Of a stretch of DNA of 11,614 nt, positions 6,714 to 11,614 are shown one piece after another (the stretch's first letter is position 1; each line of letters opens with the position of its first letter). A program made the translations under genes and the position numbers. A model generated the notes under the pieces. The model saw nothing but the letters and a program-made list of their open reading frames with translations, did not search any database and was not told the DNA's origin. Origin of the DNA: Bacteroidota bacterium (GTDB taxonomy: Bacteria > Bacteroidota > Bacteroidia > Chitinophagales > Chitinophagaceae); the NCBI GenBank assembly GCA_023433755.1, contig JAEYUA010000012.1:1-11614 (forward strand). Reading direction: 5' to 3'.

Positions 6714-6760
6714 GCCAAAGGCCATTGGCTATTGGCTATTGGCCATTGGCCTTTGGCTAG
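6714..6760. repeat. GCYNNNN heptad array (left arm of composite element 2), self-palindromic
   Basis: Six heptads (GCCAAAG, GCCATTG, GCTATTG twice, GCCATTG, GCCTTTG) plus GCTAG keep exact 7-bp register. The outer 11 bases on each side are perfect complements (GCCAAAGGCCA and its reverse), so the array can fold on itself. It lies about 50 bases upstream of the secreted protein's start. Confidence 0.85.
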
Positions 6761-6857
6761 ACTACATTAGTGTACTGTTGGTTTTTTCACCGCAGAGAAA
6801 ATGAGCAGCCTTCGTTGAAACTACGGCTGCCGGAGAAAGGAGACAACGCAGAGATTA

Positions 6858-6896
6858 GCCAATGGCCAATGGCTATTGGCTATTGGCTAATGGCTA
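6858..6896. repeat. GCYNNNN heptad array ending in the prfC stop codon
   Basis: Five heptads (GCCAATG twice, GCTATTG twice, GCTAATG) and a final GCTA run in register. The last three bases, 6894-6896, are the TAG stop of prfC on the minus strand, so the repeat begins exactly where the coding sequence stops. Confidence 0.85.
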
Positions 6897-8480
6897 CTTA
6901 TGTATCTCCGAAGTAAAATGAAACTCAATATCCGGGTTATTGGTTCTTTCGGTATTGAGATACCATTCGCTTTGTGCCAGGTAAACCAGGTGGCCATCCT
7001 TGTCGTTGGCTATGTTGGATGATTTGAACCTGATGAAATCCTCCAGTTTTTTTGGATCAGCACTCGTGATCCAGCAGGCTTTATAATATGGAAGTGAATT
7101 AAAAACAGCGGAAGCGCCATATTCATGCAGCAAACGGTACTGGATCACTTCAAACTGGAGTTCACCCACACAGCCAATGATCTTTTTGTTACCACCAAAC
7201 TGGGTGAACAACTGCGCCACACCTTCATCTGTCAATTGCAATAAACCTTTTTCAAGTTGCTTGGTCTTCATCGGGTCCTTGTTCACCACTTCTTTAAAAA
7301 TCTCGGGTGAAAATGATGGAATGCCGGTAAAGAAGAGGTCTTCTCCCTCGGTGAGTGTATCTCCAATCTTGAAATTGCCGGTATCAAATAATCCCACTAC
7401 GTCTCCCGGGAAGGCATCATCCACCACATTCTTTTCACGGGCCAGGAATGAATAGGGATTGCTAAATCTTACATCCTTGTCGAGGCGCACATGATGGAAA
7501 TATTTATTCCTTTCAAATTTTCCTGAACAGACCCTGAGGAAGGCAATCCGGTCGCGGTGCTTCGGGTCCAGGTTCGCATGTATCTTGAAAATAAAACCGG
7601 TGAATTTATCTTCCCCCACATCCACTGCCCTCTTGATCGTCTCCCTGCTCCGGGGCATAGGTGCGATGCGGATGAAAGTGTCCAGCATTTCCTTCACACC
7701 AAAATTGTTGATGGCACTACCAAAAAATACCGGCGCTACATCACCTGCCAGGTAATCTTTCGTATCCAATTCACCATACACGCCTTCAATCAGCTCCACA
7801 TCTTCCCTGAGCGTGGCCGCATCCCTTTCACCCAGTTTACTGTCAAGCACCTCATCGGCAAGATTGGAAATGGAGATGGTATCTTCTTCCACGGCCTTAC
7901 CACCGGCTGTAAACAAACGCAACCCTTTGTTATGGAGGTCATATACGCCTTTGAAATCCTTTCCCTGGTTAATAGGCCAGGTCATTGGATGGAGGGAGAT
8001 GGATAATTCTTTTTCAATCTCCTCAAGAAGGTCAAAACGGTTCTTACCGTCACGGTCCAGCTTGTTGATGAAAACGATCACTGGTGTCTTGCGCATCCGG
8101 CAGACCTGCATCAGCCTCCGTGTTTGCTCCTCCACCCCGTTCACACTGTCAACCACCAGGATCACACTGTCAACCGCGGTGAGGGTGCGGAAAGTATCTT
8201 CCGCGAAATCCTTGTGACCAGGTGTATCGAGGAGGTTGATCAGTTTACCATTGTATTCAAAACTCATCACAGAGGTAGCCACGGAGATACCCCTCTGCCT
8301 TTCAATTTCCATGAAATCCGAAGTGGCGGCCTTCTTGATCTTGTTGCTCTTCACTGCCCCTGCCACCTGGATGGCCCCACCAAACAACAGGAATTTCTCC
8401 GTAAGTGTGGTCTTACCGGCATCCGGGTGGGAAATGATAGCAAAGGTCCTGCGCTTCTGTATCTCGTTGAGGTATTTCAT
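6894..8480 (-). CDS. prfC: Peptide chain release factor 3 (RF3)
   Basis: RF3 is a translational GTPase that removes RF1 and RF2 from the ribosome after peptide release. The 528-residue protein matches the E. coli RF3 plan. The G domain has SHPDAGKTT (P-loop, residues 17-25), the switch I region RQRGISVATSV, DTPGHKDF (85-92) and NKLD (139-142). The RF3-specific GDVAPVFFGSAINNFGVKEMLD, EDKFTGFIFKIHANLDPKHRDR and the C-terminal domain with CVGELQFEVIQYRL follow. All GTPase motifs are intact. The frame extends upstream to 8531 through a heptad array, giving a nonsense leader; ATG 8480 begins MKYLNEIQKRRTFAI as in the family. It is a single gene by appearance, with a promoter match just upstream and its TAG stop inside another heptad array. 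Confidence 0.96.
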   Translation of the reverse strand: MKYLNEIQKRRTFAIISHPDAGKTTLTEKFLLFGGAIQVAGAVKSNKIKKAATSDFMEIERQRGISVATSVMSFEYNGKLINLLDTPGHKDFAEDTFRTLTAVDSVILVVDSVNGVEEQTRRLMQVCRMRKTPVIVFINKLDRDGKNRFDLLEEIEKELSISLHPMTWPINQGKDFKGVYDLHNKGLRLFTAGGKAVEEDTISISNLADEVLDSKLGERDAATLREDVELIEGVYGELDTKDYLAGDVAPVFFGSAINNFGVKEMLDTFIRIAPMPRSRETIKRAVDVGEDKFTGFIFKIHANLDPKHRDRIAFLRVCSGKFERNKYFHHVRLDKDVRFSNPYSFLAREKNVVDDAFPGDVVGLFDTGNFKIGDTLTEGEDLFFTGIPSFSPEIFKEVVNKDPMKTKQLEKGLLQLTDEGVAQLFTQFGGNKKIIGCVGELQFEVIQYRLLHEYGASAVFNSLPYYKACWITSADPKKLEDFIRFKSSNIANDKDGHLVYLAQSEWYLNTERTNNPDIEFHFTSEIHK

Positions 8481-8487
8481 GCGGCCG

Positions 8488-8517
8488 CAAAGGTAAAGGC
8501 AAGAAGCCATTGGCCAA
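8488..8517 (-). promoter_or_regulatory. Candidate prfC promoter, -33 TTG and -7 TACCTTTG
   Basis: On the minus strand, TTG (8517-8515), 19 bases and TACCTTTG (8495-8488) match the Bacteroidota sigma factor pattern TTG-N19-TAnnTTTG. The -33 TTG is supplied by the heptad array at 8506-8538. The -7 box ends seven bases before the ATG, so the leader would be only a few bases long. Confidence 0.5.
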
Positions 8518-8538
8518 TAGCCTTTGGCCATTGGCTGG
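8506..8538. repeat. GCCNNNN heptad array upstream of prfC
   Basis: Four heptads (GCCATTG, GCCAATA, GCCTTTG, GCCATTG) plus GCTGG are in exact register. This array lies at a gene's 5' side. Reading through it in the prfC frame gives an artificial N-terminal extension. From here to 8677 no gene is seen. Confidence 0.8.
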
Positions 8539-8619
8539 TACCCCGGTCAGATGGTCCTGTGGAATTCCTACCTCTTTTAACCTTTTTTTGTCCCCGTAGC
8601 GCCTTCAACAATCACCTAA

Positions 8620-8654
8620 AATACCATGTATTAAAATTTGGTATTATTTTTTAG
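8620..8654 (+). other. Small hairpin followed by a T tract upstream of the small ORF
   Basis: AATACCA (8620-8626) pairs with TGGTATT (8639-8645) across a 12-base loop, and ATTTTTT follows. It looks like a weak intrinsic terminator, but no plus-strand gene ends upstream. It may be a leader element of the small ORF at 8678, or it may arise by chance in AT-rich DNA. Confidence 0.3.
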
Positions 8655-8677
8655 TAAGATAGACAGGATCAAAATGG

Positions 8678-8884
8678 ATGAATATGTCACAGAATTTGAG
8701 GAATCAGCCAGGTGAGGGACAGGGAAATTCAGGTTGGGGTGATGAACACCAGGAAAGGAAACGCTTCGAAGGATTTGAAGGTATGAACTACGAGCAACGC
8801 AGGCAGCCCTTTAATCCTCAACATACGTCTAACAGCAGAAAACAGGAAGATGATTCGACAGGCAGGAAAAATAATGAAGAATAG
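8678..8884 (+). CDS. Small hydrophilic, probably disordered hypothetical protein
   Basis: A 68-residue ORF rich in Gln, Asn, Gly, Glu and Arg, with no hydrophobic segment, no cysteine and almost no aliphatic residues. It should be soluble and largely unfolded. Two short similar stretches, RKRFEGFEG and YEQRRQPF, pair aromatic residues with charge. No family is recognised. It starts ATG AAT ATG, so MSQNLRNQPGEG from 8684 is an equal alternative. It stands alone on the plus strand between divergent prfC and the convergent response regulator, and ends 26 bases before a strong hairpin that could serve as its terminator. The biased composition and the following terminator support a real gene, but without homologues this is moderate evidence. 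Confidence 0.5.
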   Translation: MNMSQNLRNQPGEGQGNSGWGDEHQERKRFEGFEGMNYEQRRQPFNPQHTSNSRKQEDDSTGRKNNEE

Positions 8885-8909
8885 AAGATTTCCCTTTAAA
8901 GACTCATAC

Positions 8910-8932
8910 AGGGCCGGCTTTTAGCTGGCCCT
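8910..8932. terminator. Bidirectional hairpin terminator overlapping the response regulator's stop codon
   Basis: AGGGCCGGC (8910-8918) pairs with GCTGGCCCT (8924-8932) over nine positions, one of them a G-U pair, around a five-base TTTTA loop. It lies between convergent genes. The loop holds the TAA stop of the response regulator (8921-8923), and its last two codons (Ala, Ser) form one arm. T-rich DNA follows on the plus side (TTGTTAATT); the minus side has fewer Ts. Confidence 0.65.
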
Positions 8933-9292
8933 TGTTAATTCATTGACCTTGCTGAGCAGCATCTCGGTATTGACAGGCTTGGTCAGGAAATCATCCGCGC
9001 CATAGCTCGAAATATTTTCGGCAGCCCCGGGGTGGGCCGAGATCATGATCACCGGTATATGCTGCAGTTTTTCATCCGCCTTGATCTGCTGGCAAAGGTC
9101 ACGGCCATCGGTGCCAGACAATAGAACATCAAGCAATACTACTGATGGATCAAACTGTTCCAGTTTATCCAGGGCTTCCTCACGGTTGGCAGCCGTATCC
9201 ACAGCGAAACCATTCTTCTTCATCAGCACATTCATGACCGTGCGTACATCCGGGTCATCATCAATGATCAGCACCTTTATCATCCTATTCAT
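8921..9292 (-). CDS. Receiver-domain-only response regulator
   Basis: A 123-residue CheY-like protein that would take a phosphate from a histidine kinase and pass the signal on by protein contact. The acidic pocket is D11-D12-D13 in VLIIDDDPDV, the phospho-acceptor is D55 in VVLLDVLLSGTDG, the switch hydroxyl is S85 in PVIMISAH, and the conserved lysine is K105 in DFLTKPV. No output domain follows: the protein ends just after the last helix. ATG 9292 is used; a second ATG at 9283 would give MIKVLIIDDD and is also reasonable. No kinase is next to it, so the partner is unknown. It is divergent from the ABC permease (103-base gap), which alone does not link the two. Its stop codon sits in the loop of a hairpin shared with the convergent small ORF. 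Confidence 0.9.
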   Translation of the reverse strand: MNRMIKVLIIDDDPDVRTVMNVLMKKNGFAVDTAANREEALDKLEQFDPSVVLLDVLLSGTDGRDLCQQIKADEKLQHIPVIMISAHPGAAENISSYGADDFLTKPVNTEMLLSKVNELTRAS

Positions 9293-9373
9293 TTTTGTGG
9301 AGCGTCGTTGGGTGAGGCGACCGAAATTAATGAATTATTGGATTGAATAATGAAACAAAGGTTACCGGTACTT

Positions 9374-9392
9374 TACATTTGGATTACATTTG
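9374..9392 (+). promoter_or_regulatory. Tandem TACATTTG boxes before the ABC permease
   Basis: Two identical TACATTTG sequences (9374-9381 and 9385-9392), each an exact TAnnTTTG match, are 11 bases apart. The second ends three bases before ATG 9396, which would give an almost leaderless transcript, while the first would give a leader of about ten bases. Neither has a TTG at the standard -33 distance. Confidence 0.35.
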
Positions 9393-9395
9393 TTC

Positions 9396-10646
9396 ATGCT
9401 CAGGTTTTTCGAAATAACGGCAAGCAGTTTCAAGCTGGCCTTGCAGGAGTTGTGGAAAAACAAGCTGCGCACCTTTCTTTCCCTTTTTGGTGTAACCATC
9501 GGCATCTTTTGCATCATTGGCGTACTGGCTTCGGTCAACAGCCTTGAGCAGAATATCCAGAAGGAGATCAAATCTCTCGGCACCAATACCATCTATATTG
9601 ATAAATGGGATTACAGCGCCAGTTCAGGGCCCGATTTCCCGTGGTGGAAATTTGTAAAAAGACCGCTTCCCCAGTATAAGGACCTGCAGCAGATCAAGAA
9701 GAGAACCACCACTGCTGCCAATGCCGCCTTCGTGATCAACCAGAGCGGCAATGTGGATGTGCGGGACAATACCCTCTCTAATACCATACTGTACGGACTC
9801 ACCGAGGAGTTCCCCTATATACAGCCGCTGGAAGTGCAATACGGAAGATTTATGTCGGATGCTGAATTCGGCCTTGCCACCAATACTGCCGTGATCGGAA
9901 ACGAGATCGCAGAAAAGCTTTTTGGATCTGCTGAAAGAGCGGTGGGCAAACAGGTGACCATCAAAGGGCGAAAAGTAAATGTGATTGGCGTCATCAAAAA
10001 ACAGGGAAGCTCCCTGCTGGGCGGCTGGCAGTTCGATAAAAGCGTGGTGATGCCTTACCGCTATGCCCGCACACTGATGGATGAAAAAAGATCGGAGCCC
10101 ATCATCATTGTAAAAGGACTGGAACAGTATGGCAGTAAGGTGGTGAAAGATGAATTGAAACTGGTGATGCGGTCCATTCACAAGCTCAAACCCACCGAAG
10201 ATGATGATTTTGCATTGAATGATGTGAGTGATTTCAGTGATGCGCTGAGCAGCGCCTTTGTGAGTGTGAATACGGGCGGCTGGGCCATTGGCGCGCTGTC
10301 ATTTATTGTTGGCATTTTTGGCGTAGCCAATATCATGTTCGTTACCGTGAAAGAAAGAACCCCGCAGATCGGTTTGAAAAAAGCACTGGGCGCCAAAAAA
10401 TCCGTGATCCTAACAGAATTCCTGCTGGAATCCGCTTTTCTCTGCATCATTGGAGGATTGATTGGTTTATTGCTGGTTTACCTGATGACAAAAATCGCCA
10501 CGGCCATTTTTGATTTCGAGTTTTTTCTCTCACCCTCCATCATCCTGATCGCGCTCGGCATCTGCATCACCGCCGGTATCCTGGCTGGTATCATTCCCGC
10601 CACAAAGGCCGCACGCATGGATCCTGTCGTTGCCATCAGGAGTTGA
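9396..10646 (+). CDS. MacB/FtsX-type ABC transporter permease
   Basis: A 416-residue permease of the MacB/FtsX (type VII) class. These proteins use ATP binding by a separate subunit to move the periplasmic part mechanically, in export of lipoproteins, peptides or drugs. The layout is standard: an N-terminal cytoplasmic helix (LALQELWKNKLRTFLSLFGVTIG) leads into membrane segment 1 (about 27-46), then a periplasmic MacB_PCD-like domain (about 47-285), then three membrane segments (about 291-315, 342-364 and 381-402). KERTPQIGLKKALGAKK between segments 2 and 3 is the typical cytoplasmic coupling region. It ends in PATKAARMDPVVAIRS, the family's usual C-terminus. No ATPase gene is in the window; it may be elsewhere. 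ATG 9396 is used rather than TTG 9390. Substrate unknown. Confidence 0.9.
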   Translation: MLRFFEITASSFKLALQELWKNKLRTFLSLFGVTIGIFCIIGVLASVNSLEQNIQKEIKSLGTNTIYIDKWDYSASSGPDFPWWKFVKRPLPQYKDLQQIKKRTTTAANAAFVINQSGNVDVRDNTLSNTILYGLTEEFPYIQPLEVQYGRFMSDAEFGLATNTAVIGNEIAEKLFGSAERAVGKQVTIKGRKVNVIGVIKKQGSSLLGGWQFDKSVVMPYRYARTLMDEKRSEPIIIVKGLEQYGSKVVKDELKLVMRSIHKLKPTEDDDFALNDVSDFSDALSSAFVSVNTGGWAIGALSFIVGIFGVANIMFVTVKERTPQIGLKKALGAKKSVILTEFLLESAFLCIIGGLIGLLLVYLMTKIATAIFDFEFFLSPSIILIALGICITAGILAGIIPATKAARMDPVVAIRS

Positions 10647-10670
10647 TTTATTGAGCTCAACCTCTTTATT

Positions 10671-10737
10671 CTAGCTGCTAGCTACTAGCTGCTAGAAGCT
10701 AGAAGCTAGAAGCTAGCAGCTAGCAGCTAATAGCTAG
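10671..10737. repeat. CTAGNNG heptad array, strongly palindromic, between the permease and tsaD
   Basis: Nine heptads (CTAGCTG, CTAGCTA, CTAGCTG, CTAGAAG three times, CTAGCAG twice, CTAATAG) plus CTAG run in unbroken register. The first 25 and last 25 bases are complementary at 22 of 25 positions, with the three CTAGAAG units as most of the loop. It follows the permease stop by 24 bases, so it may act as its terminator or 3' end hairpin. A near-match to a -7 box, CACCTTTG, lies at 10746-10753 before tsaD. Confidence 0.88.
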
Positions 10738-10786
10738 TATTTTACCACCTTTGCCGTTCCGCCAGATAGTCGTTTTTTTGCAAAAC

Positions 10787-11614
10787 ATGAATCAACGAGT
10801 GACCATCCTGGCCATTGAATCTTCCTGCGACGAAACTTCGGCTTCTGTCTGTCGTGATGGAAAGATTTTGTCGAATTATATCGCCAACCAGACCGTCCAC
10901 GAAAAATATGGAGGCGTGGTGCCGGAGCTGGCCAGCAGGGCGCACATGCAGAACATTGTTCCTGTAGTGGATGTGGCCCTTAAACAGGCTGGTGTGAGTT
11001 TGAAGGATGTGGATGCATTCGCGTTCACGCAGGCACCCGGACTAATAGGGTCATTGCTGGTAGGAAGCCAGTTCGCCAAATCACTGGCGCTGGCTTATGA
11101 CAAACCACTCATTCCCGTGCATCATATGCAGGCGCATGTACTGGCAAATTTGATCAGCGATCCAAAACCTTCTTTTCCATTTTTATGTTTGACGGTCAGT
11201 GGCGGGCATACCCAGATCGTGGTTGCCCATTCACCTGTAAAAATGGAAGTGATTGGTGAAACGCTGGATGATGCCGCCGGTGAGGCTTTTGATAAATCAG
11301 CGAAGCTGCTGGGACTACCCTATCCCGGCGGACCATTGATTGATAAATACGCCAAAGAAGGTGATGCCAAAAGATTTGTTTTCGCCGAGCCACAGATCGA
11401 AGGATTGGATTTCAGTTTCAGCGGATTAAAAACTTCGGTGCTTTATTTCCTGCAAAAGGAAATCAAAGCAGACCCTGGTTTCGTTCAAAAAAACCTGGCT
11501 GATATCTGTGCTTCATTGCAGGCAAGGATTGTATCCATTTTATTAAAGAAACTGAAGAAGGCAGCGATACAAACCGGCATCCGGGATCTTTGTATTGCCG
11601 GTGGTGTATCGGCT
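10787..11614 (+). CDS. tsaD: tRNA N6-adenosine threonylcarbamoyltransferase TsaD (3' end beyond window)
   Basis: TsaD transfers the threonylcarbamoyl group from TC-AMP to A37 of tRNAs that read ANN codons, working with TsaB and TsaE in the cytoplasm. The first 276 codons are present; the full protein is usually about 330-340 residues. Visible ASKHA-fold motifs are LAIESSCDETSASV (residues 8-21), KYGGVVPELASRAH (40-53), the metal-binding VHHMQAH (H113 and H117), the phosphate-loop LTVSGGHTQIV, and DDAAGEAFDKSAKLLGLPYPGGP. The frame continues to the window edge in the CIAGGVSA region, which normally leads to the last metal ligand. ATG 10787 begins MNQRVTILAIESSCDET as expected. A palindromic heptad array separates it from the ABC permease, so it is probably transcribed on its own. 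Confidence 0.95.
   Translation, partial: MNQRVTILAIESSCDETSASVCRDGKILSNYIANQTVHEKYGGVVPELASRAHMQNIVPVVDVALKQAGVSLKDVDAFAFTQAPGLIGSLLVGSQFAKSLALAYDKPLIPVHHMQAHVLANLISDPKPSFPFLCLTVSGGHTQIVVAHSPVKMEVIGETLDDAAGEAFDKSAKLLGLPYPGGPLIDKYAKEGDAKRFVFAEPQIEGLDFSFSGLKTSVLYFLQKEIKADPGFVQKNLADICASLQARIVSILLKKLKKAAIQTGIRDLCIAGGVSA

Larger units (their letters stand above)
6714..6896. repeat. Composite intergenic element, copy 2
   Basis: This has the same plan as 1219-1347: a heptad array, a lead-in with GTGTACTGTTG and a T tract, ACCGCAGAGAAA at 6789-6800, GGAGA, ACGCAGAG at 6846-6853, then a second heptad array. Compared with copy 1, the core has an extra stretch near 6805-6830 that contains its own small hairpin (GCAGCC pairing with GGCTGC). 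The element sits between prfC and the secreted-protein gene, both on the minus strand. Confidence 0.72.

Noticed and set aside
8481..8488. GCGGCCGC (NotI site) as a cloning or assembly junction
   Set aside because: Sequence on both sides is consistent with natural DNA (promoter upstream, prfC codons downstream), so it is a coincidental site.
8481..8531. In-frame upstream extension of prfC
   Set aside because: The extra 17 codons are heptad-array DNA and give a sequence unlike any RF3 N-terminus; ATG 8480 matches the family start.
8124..8654. 176-codon open frame on the plus strand antisense to prfC
   Set aside because: It lies over a well-conserved gene, has a mixed low-complexity sequence, runs into repeat DNA and shows no domain.
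8674..8715. Short overlapping ORF starting at ATG 8674 in another frame
   Set aside because: It has only 13 codons before TGA, with no supporting signal. The 68-codon frame from 8678 is the better candidate.
9624..10181. 185-codon minus-strand frame opposite the ABC permease
   Set aside because: The His- and Phe-rich translation is typical of antisense reading, and the plus-strand permease is clearly the coding frame.
8921..10646. Functional link between the response regulator and the ABC permease as a sensing and export module
   Set aside because: The genes are merely divergent neighbours; no histidine kinase, ATPase or shared operator is seen.

Overview
The window looks like chromosomal DNA of a Bacteroidota bacterium, most likely of the Chitinophagaceae type. 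The reasons are a futalosine-pathway menaquinone gene (mqnA), an E. coli-like purB, several TAnnTTTG promoter -7 boxes typical of this phylum, few Shine-Dalgarno sites, and dense intergenic repeat arrays. This placement is inferred from gene content, not from a database search. There is no sign of a phage, plasmid, transposase, CRISPR array or stable RNA gene.

Layout: a partial GT2 glycosyltransferase (minus) diverges from a rhamnosyltransferase-like GT2 gene (plus). A SAM methyltransferase and mqnA follow on the minus strand as a probable pair. mqnA diverges from purB (plus), which is followed by a divergent GH1-like glycosidase (plus). That gene converges on a secreted hypothetical protein (minus), behind which lies prfC (release factor 3, minus). 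A small hydrophilic ORF (plus) then converges on a receiver-only response regulator (minus). The regulator diverges from a MacB/FtsX-type ABC permease (plus), and the window ends inside tsaD (plus). Most of these are ordinary housekeeping or surface-glycan genes. The left end (two glycosyltransferases and a methyltransferase) suggests the edge of a polysaccharide cluster.

The unusual part is between the genes. Most of the longer intergenic gaps hold a short array whose units repeat every 7 bp. At least five unrelated unit sequences are used (GCYNNNN, AGTCGGT, AGTTCAA or its complement-like TGAYTTT, GTGAGTC, CTAGNNG), but all keep the 7-bp step. Most arrays are partly palindromic. Four arrays begin inside the stop codon of the adjacent gene, and in the largest one the 7-bp register survives changes of unit sequence. 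Two arrays of the GCYNNNN family flank a second shared motif (ACCGCAGAGAAA ... ACGCAGAG), making a composite element present twice. These arrays are the candidate undescribed system in the window.

Start codons were moved inward for several genes, because the longest open frames begin at TTG codons or run back through the repeats.
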